64,000 nucleotides of DNA from Gammaproteobacteria bacterium (GTDB taxonomy: Bacteria; Pseudomonadota; Gammaproteobacteria; Pseudomonadales; Cellvibrionaceae), in NCBI GenBank assembly GCA_021151625.1, contig JAGKWY010000003.1, forward strand, positions 1 through 64,000, read 5' to 3'. Every line of letters starts with the position of its first letter. Positions within the stretch are counted from its first letter, which is position 1. A model generated the notes under the pieces. That model saw only the letters and a program-made list of their open reading frames with translations, ran no database searches and was not told the origin of the DNA. A program made the translations under genes and the position numbers. Positions 52,469 to 60,616 of this stretch are shown here, piece by piece.

Positions 52469-53343
52469 CTTATGTATTTCCTGGACAAGGATCGCAATTT
52501 AAAGGTATGGGAAAAGAGCTGTTCGATGATTTTAAAACACTAAGCGGTATTGCCGATAATATTCTAGGATATTCTCTGCGGGAATTATGTGTTGAAGATC
52601 CTCGGAATCAACTTAATAAAACACAATTCACGCAACCGGCAATTTATGTTGTTTCGGCGCTGAGTTATCTCAAGTGGTATGAAGAATCCAGTAGTAAAGC
52701 AGATTATTTAGCCGGGCATAGCCTGGGTGAATACAACGCTCTTTTTGCAGCAGGCGCATTTGATTTTGAGACTGGTTTGAAATTGGTCAAAAAGAGAGGC
52801 GAGCTCATGGGGCGGGCAACTGCTGGCGGCATGGCCGCTGTGTTGGGTGTATCAGTGCAAGATATTAATAGCATTTTACGTGACAATAATTTTACAAACA
52901 TTGATGTCGCTAACTTTAATTCAAGCACCCAAACAGTGCTATCGGGCGACTTAACTGAAATTAATGCCGCCGCAAAAGTGTTTGAGCGACATAAGGCGCG
53001 CTATATTGTTTTGCCGGTTAGTGCAGCATTCCATTCGCGTTATATGGTAGAAGCAAGGTCGGAGTTTGAATTGTTTCTAAATGATTTCAATTTCAATAAT
53101 TTGTTGACCCCGGTTATTTCCAATGTGACAGCAAGACCTCATGCTGACGATAAGCTGAAACTTAATATGCGAGATCAAATTACCAGCTCTGTGCGTTGGT
53201 TGGAAACTGTAAATTATTTGTTGGATCAGGGCGTTTTTGAATTTAAGGAATTGGGGCCGGGAATGGTACTGAGTAAATTAGTCGATTCAATAAAATTAAC
53301 CCGCGCCAATTTAGATTCAGTTTTGAATCGTGAAGTTGCCTGA
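52462..53343 (+). CDS. Discrete malonyl-CoA:ACP acyltransferase (trans-AT)
   Basis: 293 residues, FabD-like and complete: YVFPGQGSQFKGMG, GHSLGE with Ser87, Arg112 exactly 25 residues later (KKRGELMG), and His191 in AAFHS. It would load malonyl units onto the ACPs of the two synthases, which have no AT of their own. It starts inside the end of the previous gene (ATG at 52462), so the hydrolase and the loader are made together. Unlike a housekeeping FabD it is not next to fab genes. Confidence 0.92.
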   Translation: MLTYVFPGQGSQFKGMGKELFDDFKTLSGIADNILGYSLRELCVEDPRNQLNKTQFTQPAIYVVSALSYLKWYEESSSKADYLAGHSLGEYNALFAAGAFDFETGLKLVKKRGELMGRATAGGMAAVLGVSVQDINSILRDNNFTNIDVANFNSSTQTVLSGDLTEINAAAKVFERHKARYIVLPVSAAFHSRYMVEARSEFELFLNDFNFNNLLTPVISNVTARPHADDKLKLNMRDQITSSVRWLETVNYLLDQGVFEFKELGPGMVLSKLVDSIKLTRANLDSVLNREVA

Positions 53344-53392
53344 TTGCATGAAAATTCTGACGACTTTATTTTACTTTTACTGGTTCGTTTAA

Positions 53393-53420
53393 TTGTTCTC
53401 CAATTTGACTTATGTATACT
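53393..53420 (+). promoter_or_regulatory. Possible promoter of the small lipoprotein gene
   Basis: TTGTTC (53393-53398), 16 bases, TATACT (53415-53420), in the 140-base gap after the malonyl transferase. A fair sigma70 match by eye. Confidence 0.35.
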
Positions 53421-53483
53421 GCCTTGGTTTTTCCAGTGCCAGTTTTTATTGGTTTTTTATAGATTTTTTATAAGGAGTGTGCA

Positions 53484-53825
53484 ATGTTCTCTAGTAAAGT
53501 GTTAAAAGTTATTCCTTTGATTGCGGTAATGGGCCTTTGTTCTTGTGCCACGCGACCTGACAAGATTGCGGCATCTGATTTGCCACAAGATAAATATCGT
53601 ACATATGAGTGCACCATGCTGGATACTGAGTTGAAGAACGCTCAAACTGAACTGGCCGCGGTAACAAAGAAGCAAAACTCAGCAGCGAATACAGATGCTT
53701 GGTTGCTTTTGCTGTCAGTAGTGCCAGTAAGTAAAGTTACCGGCGATTACGAAAAGGAAGTTGCTAACTGGAAAGGTGAAGTTAACGCCATTGAGACGGA
53801 AAAACAAAAAAAGAAATGTGCATGA
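53484..53825 (+). CDS. Small lipoprotein, function unknown
   Basis: 113 residues, TAAGGAGTG before the ATG. A signal peptide with lipobox GLCSC gives a lipidated Cys near residue 21. The mature part is mostly helical and charged (ELKNAQTELAAVTKKQNSAAN; KEVANWKGEVNAIETEKQKKK), with one hydrophobic stretch in the middle (AWLLLLSVVPVSKV). It shares the strand and AT-rich base use of the cluster but has its own promoter-like sequence, so cluster membership is uncertain. A strong terminator closes it. Confidence 0.7.
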   Translation: MFSSKVLKVIPLIAVMGLCSCATRPDKIAASDLPQDKYRTYECTMLDTELKNAQTELAAVTKKQNSAANTDAWLLLLSVVPVSKVTGDYEKEVANWKGEVNAIETEKQKKKCA

Positions 53826-53864
53826 AGCACTGTCATGCTTTGGAAACATATTCCATAGATTGCA

Positions 53865-53894
53865 TAAAAAAACCCGCAAATTGCGGGTTTTTTT
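53865..53894. terminator. Bidirectional terminator at the right end of the cluster
   Basis: AAAAAACCCGCAA pairs with TTGCGGGTTTTTT almost without loop, flanked by A and T runs; it serves both the lipoprotein gene and the convergent GH30 gene ending 53912. Confidence 0.95.
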
Positions 53895-53911
53895 ATGCTT
53901 TTAATTCAGCC

Positions 53912-55342
53912 TTAGTAAACTAGTGTTTGAATTGCATGGGCCGGAATTGTCACCGTGGTTTCCTGATTGCCAATGTAATAGCGATAGGAGACGGCTGCAT
54001 CAGTATTATTCATCACCACTGTCGCGAGTTGGTTGTCCGCATTAATGAATGATGTGGTTTGCAACAGGCTGCGACTGGCCACCGCGCTCACACGTTGCGC
54101 AGCAGGTTTGATAAATTTGGAGAAATGACCCAGGTAGTAATAGCTTGGCGTGTAAATTAATTCCCCTTTGTTATCGGCGTGAATGGGCGAGAAGCAGAAG
54201 TTGCCCACATGGTTGGGGCCGCCTTTGTCATCCAGCAAAATATTCCAGTCAGTCCAGGCTACGGCGCCGGCATTAAAATCGTTAATTAATGAATCACCAT
54301 AGCGTTCGCCGTTGGGCCAATATTGGTAACGCTCCGGATTAAATTTTTCTACTGTAGCTTCGGTGAGCATTAAATTTACATTCGGATAAGCCTTGCCCAC
54401 TTCGGCCACGTTTTTATACATGGGTTGGCCACCGGTCCAGGTTTCGTACCAGTGGAAGCCAATGCCCCACACATATTTGGCCGCTTCCGGGTCGCTCATA
54501 ATAGTGTGGGCGCGGTGGGTAATTAGATCGCGGTTGTGATCCCACACAATAATTTTTTTATCGCCCAGGCCTTCCTGTTTCAGGGTTGGTCCCAAATAAT
54601 TTTTCAAAAAATCGCGCTCTTCTTCAGCGGTATAAATCATTGATTCCCAGGTTTGTTTGGCCATGGGTTCATTTTGTACGGTCAGACCCCAAATCGGGAT
54701 GCCTTCTTTTTCATAGGCCTTAATAAACTTGGTGTAGTAGAGCGCCCAGGCAGCGTTGTACTCCGGTAATAATTTTCCACCGCGCAACATATTGTTGGTG
54801 TCTTTCATAAATGCTGGTGCGGACCATGGGCTCACATAGGTGGTGATTTCACCGCCTGCGGCTTGCAATACTTTTTTAATCAATGGCAAACGGTATTTGC
54901 GGTCGTGATCAATATTGAAGGTGGTTAATTCTTTATCGCCTTCTTTGATATAGGTGTAGCTGCCGCTGCTGAAATCCGAGCTGTGAATAGTCGTTCTCAA
55001 CAAGCTATAACCAATACCTTTGTCATTGTGGTAATAGGCTTGCAGGAATTCATCCTGTTTTTTGCGCTTTAATTTGGCAAAGACTTCTGCGCTGGCATCA
55101 GTCACGGCGCCACCTATGCCGACGATTTTTTGATAGCGAATATCCGGATTTACAATAACTGCAATATCAGTTTCCGGATATTGTTGTGCGGGTTTCAAAC
55201 TGAGGCTATCGCTCAGGCTGAGGCGCAGATTGGAATCCTTGGCGGTGGTGTAAACGCTGACTTGTTTGTCTGCAGCGAGTGAGCTGAAGCTAATGCTGGC
55301 GATCGCTGTAGCGAGTAACCAGTGTGTTAAATGTCTTTGCAT
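53912..55342 (-). CDS. GH30 glycoside hydrolase
   Basis: 476 residues with a signal peptide (1-23, ending SSLA). GH30 hallmarks: IVGIGGAVTDASAEVF near the start, SPWSAPAFMKDTNNM, acid/base Glu in LTVQNEPM, the IGFHWYETWTGG block and nucleophile Glu in LMLTEATVE, then a C-terminal beta domain (VVMNNTDAAVSYRYYI). This form is close to the glucosylceramidase / beta-1,6-glucanase branch. With two GH5/CBM6 enzymes downstream on the same strand, a glucan target such as fungal beta-1,6/1,3-glucan is a reasonable guess. Confidence 0.88.
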   Translation of the reverse strand: MQRHLTHWLLATAIASISFSSLAADKQVSVYTTAKDSNLRLSLSDSLSLKPAQQYPETDIAVIVNPDIRYQKIVGIGGAVTDASAEVFAKLKRKKQDEFLQAYYHNDKGIGYSLLRTTIHSSDFSSGSYTYIKEGDKELTTFNIDHDRKYRLPLIKKVLQAAGGEITTYVSPWSAPAFMKDTNNMLRGGKLLPEYNAAWALYYTKFIKAYEKEGIPIWGLTVQNEPMAKQTWESMIYTAEEERDFLKNYLGPTLKQEGLGDKKIIVWDHNRDLITHRAHTIMSDPEAAKYVWGIGFHWYETWTGGQPMYKNVAEVGKAYPNVNLMLTEATVEKFNPERYQYWPNGERYGDSLINDFNAGAVAWTDWNILLDDKGGPNHVGNFCFSPIHADNKGELIYTPSYYYLGHFSKFIKPAAQRVSAVASRSLLQTTSFINADNQLATVVMNNTDAAVSYRYYIGNQETTVTIPAHAIQTLVY

Positions 55343-55403
55343 TTTAATATCTCTTGTTTATTGGTACTTTTGTTTACAAATACATTCGTTCTGCACTCCG
55401 TAC

Positions 55404-55589
55404 CGTTTGCCATTGGGTTTATCGTTTCGAAAACGCATAAATACTCGCTTCGCGAGGCCTGCCAGCAATAAATTGCTGGCGTTCCGCGAGCGCAAAACAT
55501 GTTTTGCTTTTTTTCTCGCTACACCCCACTAGCTCCGTCAAGTCGTCCCTGACTTGGCGGTTTCGAAACGATAAACCCAACGTCAAACG
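55404..55589. repeat. 186-bp inverted-repeat element
   Basis: Ends are long inverted repeats: 20 perfect bases, TTGGGTTTATCGTTTCGAAA (55413-55432), matched by its complement at 55561-55580. They are extended outward by CGTTTG (55404-55409) and CAAACG (55584-55589) after a 3-base mismatch. Inside are further perfect hairpins: CTCGC/GCGAG (55444-55456), GCCAGCAA/TTGCTGGC (55461-55480) and the palindrome GCAAAACATGTTTTGC (55492-55507). No coding capacity. It lies between the GH30 start and the GH5 stop. It could be a MITE-like element, an intergenic palindromic repeat or a large transcription stop. Confidence 0.65.
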
Positions 55590-55618
55590 CACATTGTGCA
55601 AATTTCGAATGGAACGGG

Positions 55619-58237
55619 TTACTGCTTTTTAATTTCAAACCAATTGATATTCCACTCCTTACCAATCGAACGGAAACGCAAGGTGTGATTGCCAGCAGTT
55701 AATGCAAAAGTGCCGCTGCTTTTTGTCACCCAGGTTTGCCAGCCGCCGGTCGCGTCTACGCTGCGAGTGTCTACTACTACATCATCAATCAATACTTCAA
55801 AACCGGTGCTGCCAGTTTGTGTAGCAAGGCGATAATCAATGCTGTAATTGCCTGCTGTTTCGGTTTTGATTTTGAATTCGATAAAATCGCCCGCATCAAA
55901 ATGCCCCACGTTTTGGCCACCACCTGTATCGGAAGAATTTTCCAATTGGATACCGCTCATGCCCGTGTATTTTTCTGCTTCTACTTTTGCCGGTACTGCC
56001 ACGAACAACAATTTAGTGTTGGCCGGATTGCTGGCATAACCTTCGGCAATTTTATTTTTGGCGGTTACCGAGTAGTAATAAGTTTCTTCCTCGCTGATAC
56101 CTGAATCGGCAAAGTTGGTTGCAGTCAGGTTTTCACCAAGCAAGGTGCCTTTTACGCCGGCAACTGTAGAGCGATAGACATTGTAAGTAATATCGCTACC
56201 AACAACCGGGTTCCAGCTCAATGCGACATTGGTACCCGTTTGTGTGAGCGCAACACCCGCTGGTTTAGCCGGGTAATCAAATACATCGTTGTGCTCGCTG
56301 GTGACCAACCATTTTGCTAAACCTGAATGCACGTCATAACCGACTTCACCGTAGCTCTTAAACAGTTTTTCAATATCAGCGATGGACGCCGTAGTGAAAT
56401 CCACTTTGCCGGCGTTATCGACTACATCTTTTCCTGCGACGGGAGCGTCTTCGATTAAATAAATTTCGGCCCAGGTATTTACGCTGCCGTTATCTTTAAA
56501 GGCGCCGCTAAAAGTATAGCTCTGGCCAGCTTGCAAGGTGATTTGTTGATAGAGTGCGCCATTGATTTCACCGGTTACACCTACGGGTCTGCTGATGCGC
56601 AATACAGCACCGTTACCACCGGTAGGCTGCTTGCTTGCATCGCTGTTGTTGTAATCAAAATTGAGCGAACCGCTAATGGTTAATTCAGTCCAGCCACTGC
56701 CGCTGCCAAAACCGCCGTTCACTAACACTTCTTCGTTAGTCACGTTATTTTTCAGGCTGATATTGTCGTAAGTCACATCGGGATTGGCACCGCTGTTTGC
56801 GCCGGTTTTTATCACCAGATAATAATTTTTACTGCCGGTGCCATTGGCGGTAATCACGCCGGCTTTTTTCGCGCAGGCATTGGCGAAGCTGGAATTCCAA
56901 TTCGCGCAATCCCAGGTGCTGGCTTTGGTGATTAGCCCAACGCCGGTATCCAGGCTGGTATTGATTTCATTGGTCACCATGCCCCAGGTGCCTTTGCCCT
57001 GGCCACCGGCAACGCTTACTAATTTGTACGCCCAACTGGTAGATGCCCAATTATAGCCGGCAAAAATATCGTAGGTGGCGCGGCCAATTTTTCCGCCTAA
57101 TTCCAAACCGGCCGATTGCCAGGGTTGGAACTCACCCATCAGCATGGGTGTTTTCAGTGCAGCAATTTTTTTATCCCAATCGCATACCCCCGCTGTTCCG
57201 GTTTGGCCGCACTTCAGCCAATCGCGATGCACATCGTAATGGCTGTCGCCCGGTCTATCGCCAAATAAACCCGGGTAAGGGTGAAGTTCAAAGGCGACGT
57301 TGGTCATGCCTTTGGCAACCGGGTCGCCATAGACTTCGATATTGCCGTAGTGGCTGGGCAGCATGACGATATGTTTGCTGTCGATCTTGCGAATTACTTC
57401 GTAGAGTTCAGTTACGCGCGCGGCCATATCTTCGGCGGTTGAGCCCCAGGGCTCATTGAGCGGATCGTAAGCGGCAACCACCGGTTCGTCTTTGTAGCGC
57501 GTGGCAATTTGTTCCCACAACCACTGGGTGCGCTCCTGGTATTCCGGGGTGCTCCAGTATTTATTTTGACCCGAGCAGCCGGTGTGGTCATTCGGGGTTT
57601 GGCCACCGAGTGCGCCGTGTAAATCCAGAATCACATAAATGCCGCGTTTCTTCGCTTCGGCAATCGACCAGTCGATGTAGTGCCAGGCATCGGCGCGCAG
57701 GGTTTTGGGATTTTTTTCGTCTTCAATCACGTTCCACAAAATGGGCAGGCGCACAATGTTAAAGCCGAAAGCTTGCAGCTGATCCCAGTCGCGCTCCTTA
57801 ATCCAGTTGTCGCGAAAGAGTTTAATCAGGCGCTCTTTTTCGTCGTAGCCGAAGCGCTTGGTGAGTTCGGCTTCCAGGGTGCATTGGTCGTGCACACCGT
57901 TGCCACCCTGGCCCATCATCCAGAATTCCTGTACCAACCAGTTGCCGAGATTTGTGCCTTTTAAATGGACCTGATTGCCGGAGGCTTTTACCCATTTGCT
58001 GCCATCGGTTTTTAGCAGGGTTAGGCCTTCCGGCGGTGCTGAGCTGCTGGCGGCGCTGGATGCGGCCTGTGAACTTTGGGCAAAACTGCTGGAGGATACA
58101 TTTCCATCAGTACTGCCTCCGCCGCTGCCACCACCGCAGGCGGCTAGGCCGAGTATGCCGAGCGTTAACAGGCTGAGTGTAAATGGACGATGGACCGGGT
58201 TGTGTTTGCCGTTGGCACAGTTGTCATTGGGTGTCAT
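55619..58237 (-). CDS. GH5 lipoprotein with carbohydrate-binding insert, FN3 and CBM6
   Basis: 872 residues from the ATG at 58237; the lipobox LAAC puts the lipidated Cys at 34, followed by Gly/Ser linkers, so it is anchored at the cell surface or periplasm. The GH5 domain opens HLKGTNLGNWLVQEFWMMGQGG; acid/base Glu in YDPLNEPWG and nucleophile Glu in LMGEFQPW. After the barrel comes a jelly-roll-like segment (VNGGFGSGSGWTELTISG), an FN3-like domain (NVALSWNPVVGSDITYNVYR) and a C-terminal CBM6 (VEAEKYTGMSGIQLENSSDTG to NINWFEIKKQ). The paralogue at 61301 has the same core. The long leader carries two terminators. Substrate inferred only as beta-glucan. Confidence 0.88.
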   Translation of the reverse strand: MTPNDNCANGKHNPVHRPFTLSLLTLGILGLAACGGGSGGGSTDGNVSSSSFAQSSQAASSAASSSAPPEGLTLLKTDGSKWVKASGNQVHLKGTNLGNWLVQEFWMMGQGGNGVHDQCTLEAELTKRFGYDEKERLIKLFRDNWIKERDWDQLQAFGFNIVRLPILWNVIEDEKNPKTLRADAWHYIDWSIAEAKKRGIYVILDLHGALGGQTPNDHTGCSGQNKYWSTPEYQERTQWLWEQIATRYKDEPVVAAYDPLNEPWGSTAEDMAARVTELYEVIRKIDSKHIVMLPSHYGNIEVYGDPVAKGMTNVAFELHPYPGLFGDRPGDSHYDVHRDWLKCGQTGTAGVCDWDKKIAALKTPMLMGEFQPWQSAGLELGGKIGRATYDIFAGYNWASTSWAYKLVSVAGGQGKGTWGMVTNEINTSLDTGVGLITKASTWDCANWNSSFANACAKKAGVITANGTGSKNYYLVIKTGANSGANPDVTYDNISLKNNVTNEEVLVNGGFGSGSGWTELTISGSLNFDYNNSDASKQPTGGNGAVLRISRPVGVTGEINGALYQQITLQAGQSYTFSGAFKDNGSVNTWAEIYLIEDAPVAGKDVVDNAGKVDFTTASIADIEKLFKSYGEVGYDVHSGLAKWLVTSEHNDVFDYPAKPAGVALTQTGTNVALSWNPVVGSDITYNVYRSTVAGVKGTLLGENLTATNFADSGISEEETYYYSVTAKNKIAEGYASNPANTKLLFVAVPAKVEAEKYTGMSGIQLENSSDTGGGQNVGHFDAGDFIEFKIKTETAGNYSIDYRLATQTGSTGFEVLIDDVVVDTRSVDATGGWQTWVTKSSGTFALTAGNHTLRFRSIGKEWNINWFEIKKQ

Positions 58238-58258
58238 AGCGGTTCTCTTATATTTATT

Positions 58259-58280
58259 AAAAAGCTCGCAGTGCGAGCGG
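58259..58280 (-). terminator. Terminator-like hairpin in the GH5 leader
   Basis: On the minus strand GCTCGC-ACT-GCGAGC is followed by TTTTT, only about 20 bases before the start codon at 58237. Placement inside the 5' leader suggests attenuation. Confidence 0.6.
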
Positions 58281-58427
58281 GGGGTTATTGTTATTGCCGC
58301 TGCATGGTCACCCAAAAGTCGCACATCTGCGCCCGACTAAATTTACTCGAACCGCCTCAGGTTCGGCTGCGCCTAAACTGGGAAACTTTTCCCCGAACCT
58401 TTTTGCTAACCCATTGAAAAATTGATT

Positions 58428-58453
58428 AAAAAAGCCCCGTGCGAACACGGGGC
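58428..58453 (-). terminator. Strong intrinsic terminator in the GH5 upstream region
   Basis: On the minus strand GCCCCGTG-TTCG-CACGGGGC followed by TTTTTT: an 8-bp GC-rich stem, stable UUCG loop and U run. It is 330 bases past the nearest minus-strand stop (58782), which already has its own hairpin. Confidence 0.85.
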
Positions 58454-58640
58454 AAAGAAATGGTTTCCAGAAAAGAGGGCTGTGGGTGCAGCCGCTATGA
58501 CTGACTTTTCCGGAACCCAGGGAGGATGGTCAAACAATCCTGGGGCCATTAAAGCCAATCTTTTGGGTGGGCACGTCCTGTCACATGCAACCGAACTTGC
58601 CGATAAAAACTGGGGCTGGTTTGTTTGAGGGGGGTTAAAC
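58428..58640 (-). ncRNA. Candidate structured RNA ending at an intrinsic terminator
   Basis: Before the terminator, the minus-strand sequence can form an 11-bp helix (TTCCGGAAAAG / CTTTTCTGGAA with one G-U; plus coordinates 58505-58515 and 58465-58475) enclosing a 5-bp hairpin GGCTG/CAGCC (58489-58493 with 58478-58482). Further short hairpins lie upstream. There is no convincing ORF. It could be a small RNA or an attenuating leader of the GH5 gene. I cannot match it to a known class and found no clear promoter. A plus-strand ORF in the same place begins inside the terminator and is rejected. Confidence 0.35.
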
Positions 58641-58752
58641 GAACGTCGCGCAGGCAGTAAGCGGGAAGGTGGCAGAGTAAAAAAGGACGACTTCTTACTT
58701 GTTCCTTTTACTCGATCCTGATGATATTGCAGGGGTTAATTAGGAGAAGAAT

Positions 58753-58775
58753 AGTGCCAGAGTTTTCCTGGCACT
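58753..58775 (-). terminator. Hairpin directly after the DUF4234-like gene
   Basis: AGTGCCAG / CTGGCACT with a 7-base loop, 7 bases past the stop at 58782; the following U run is weak on the minus strand. Confidence 0.5.
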
Positions 58776-58781
58776 CAATTT

Positions 58782-59378
58782 TTATTCGCTGACCTCATTG
58801 TTGGGTAGGAATATACCTAGCAGGGCAAGCGCGATAATTGCCACACCAAAGAAAATCCAAACGCAATTTGCAAATGTGAATTTGGAGTTTGATCTACCAC
58901 TCGGGTCGTTACAGCCAAGGTTTATGGCTCGTTGGGCTTTCAGTAATACAACCCCATATAACACCATTAATGGAATAGGGAGAAACTCTATAGGCTCACT
59001 CATGGAACCGGAAGAGGTAACTTGATTAATAATGCGGGAGGCTAATAGCGCAATAACAGCGACGGTGGCCCATACATTTGGCTTCCAGGCGAAATCCTTT
59101 TGCTGAGACTTAATCTGCATGTCCACAACCGAAAATAGTCCGTGGGTGAAAAAAATAGAAAATATTGCCCGCATGATGGGCATGGGAGTATTGTCGTTAT
59201 AATAGATTTTATATTGTTGCCAATTTTTATAGTGCCAATACAAGCCATATAGGCTGAACGTTACTATATACAGCGTTATAAATTTCGCAGGTGATACCAC
59301 ATAAAAGACAGGCTGAACTGAATTGTCTTCTGGCTCTGTTAGCGCAGCTTCCGGTGCTGCATAGATATTTTCTTGCAT
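58782..59378 (-). CDS. DUF4234-like integral membrane protein
   Basis: 198 residues, no signal peptide. After an acidic N-terminus comes SPAKFITLYIVTFSLYGLYWHYKNW, which resembles the first helix and aromatic motif of DUF4234 proteins. Further membrane helices lie near 80-95, 105-120, 130-150 and 172-190. Function unknown. It is followed by a hairpin and preceded by 100 bases of free sequence, so it is probably transcribed alone. The base composition is lower in GC than the flanking glycosidases. Confidence 0.65.
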   Translation of the reverse strand: MQENIYAAPEAALTEPEDNSVQPVFYVVSPAKFITLYIVTFSLYGLYWHYKNWQQYKIYYNDNTPMPIMRAIFSIFFTHGLFSVVDMQIKSQQKDFAWKPNVWATVAVIALLASRIINQVTSSGSMSEPIEFLPIPLMVLYGVVLLKAQRAINLGCNDPSGRSNSKFTFANCVWIFFGVAIIALALLGIFLPNNEVSE

Positions 59379-59476
59379 GGTAAATATCTCTCAATATTGA
59401 TGATCTATCGGTTTCTGTTTGGTTGTAGCTGGCAGAGGGACAGGACTTCTGTGGAGGAGCAGAAGCCTTGAGTTAC

Positions 59477-60121
59477 TTAGTAAACCTCAGTCACGCTTGA
59501 ATTTAATTGTTTCAAAAAGTCGGCAAAATTCTTTCTCAACGCCGTATCTATCATATAGTTAATTCTTAAATCTGCAGGTTTTGCGCTAATCGGTGTTCCC
59601 AACTCTGGAAATCCAAATTCTATATCTTCCTTTCTGGAGCTGCGATAAGCGTTGGTCGTGACGATATTTGTGCGGTGATCAAGGTGACCCGTTAACGCAT
59701 AGTTCACTCCTTCAAATAGCGGGGCCAGTTTACTTGTGGTAACGATAGCCTTACTTTCAATGCTTTTTGTGAAAATGGTGGTATCAGTGAGTGTGCTGAT
59801 AACTTCGTAGTTAACAGTTAAGCTTACTTCCTGTGTAAATACTCCATTGATGCTTCCCTTTGTCAGGCTGATATTAACTTTAAATTTATCGTTTTCGCTC
59901 AAGTAATTGTTTCCGGAAAGGCTTTTGGTAAATGCTTCTTTTAAATCTTTAGTGGGTATTCTTCCAAATGCGGAGGTCACTTCTCCTATTTTTATAGATT
60001 CGTAGAGCGCACTATTTGGTGCAATAGACCCTGCCCGAAGATGATTATATTTTGTCGGGTTTGTTTCACAGCCGGACAATAAAATAAATAAAAATGAAAG
60101 ACATATGAAGTGAGACTTCAT
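59477..60121 (-). CDS. Lipoprotein, function unknown
   Basis: 214 residues with a lipobox LLSGC (Cys at residue 18). The mature protein is mixed alpha/beta with FKVNISLTKGSINGVFTQEVSLTVNYEV and TDTTIFTKSIESKAIV as beta-rich parts; no known domain recognised. 60 bases separate it from another small lipoprotein gene upstream on the same strand, suggesting a two-gene unit. Confidence 0.7.
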   Translation of the reverse strand: MKSHFICLSFLFILLSGCETNPTKYNHLRAGSIAPNSALYESIKIGEVTSAFGRIPTKDLKEAFTKSLSGNNYLSENDKFKVNISLTKGSINGVFTQEVSLTVNYEVISTLTDTTIFTKSIESKAIVTTSKLAPLFEGVNYALTGHLDHRTNIVTTNAYRSSRKEDIEFGFPELGTPISAKPADLRINYMIDTALRKNFADFLKQLNSSVTEVY

Positions 60122-60181
60122 TGGTTATTCCTGATGGAGTTTAACTGGGGCTTTAAAGCTATTCCGATGGCTTAAGTCTTT

Positions 60182-60616
60182 TTAAAACACGTCATAAACA
60201 ATGTTAATGGTTGCTGTGCTATTAGGGACTGGTTTGGTGCAGTTGTTGTCTTCGCAAAGCTCCAATGTGATAGAGCCCTGGTAGGTTCCTTTTTTTAATC
60301 GAGTAAAATAGGGTTGTGCTGCGTATAATGTGAGCGTTGAGTCGACCGACATGTCAATGAGGGGAAGATATACTCGTTCGATGAGCTTGGGGCTATTATT
60401 TTTAGCCATTACATAGATAGTGCCTTTGAGGTTTTCAACCTTGAAACCAATCTCTTCTTTATAAATGTTGGTGGTTCCGCCTTCTTCTCCCTGAATATAG
60501 AGGATGTCTTTTTCAAGTTTGATACTCGGGCTTTTGTTTGATTTGTTGTCACTTGTTCCAGCTCCTCCGCAAGAAGCTAATAAAAATACGGCTGCCAGAA
60601 TAGAAAGTCTTTTCAT
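60182..60616 (-). CDS. Small lipoprotein, function unknown
   Basis: About 144 residues from the second of two adjacent ATGs (60619 or 60616). Lipobox LLASC, then a Ser/Asn linker and a short beta-sandwich-like mature part (LKGTIYVMAKNNSPKLIERVYL; KGTYQGSITLELCEDNNC, two Cys that could form a disulfide). The pattern near the end resembles Ig-like surface lipoproteins, but no family is recognised. Probably co-transcribed with the lipoprotein at 59477. Confidence 0.7.
   Translation of the reverse strand: MKRLSILAAVFLLASCGGAGTSDNKSNKSPSIKLEKDILYIQGEEGGTTNIYKEEIGFKVENLKGTIYVMAKNNSPKLIERVYLPLIDMSVDSTLTLYAAQPYFTRLKKGTYQGSITLELCEDNNCTKPVPNSTATINIVYDVF

Noticed and set aside
55404..55589. Integron attC site
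   Set aside because: The ends do not show the RYYYAAC / GTTRRRY core pattern and there is no cassette or integrase nearby.
58422..58628. Plus-strand 68-codon ORF
   Set aside because: It starts inside a strong minus-strand terminator, lacks a ribosome site and overlaps a foldable RNA region; no recognisable protein.
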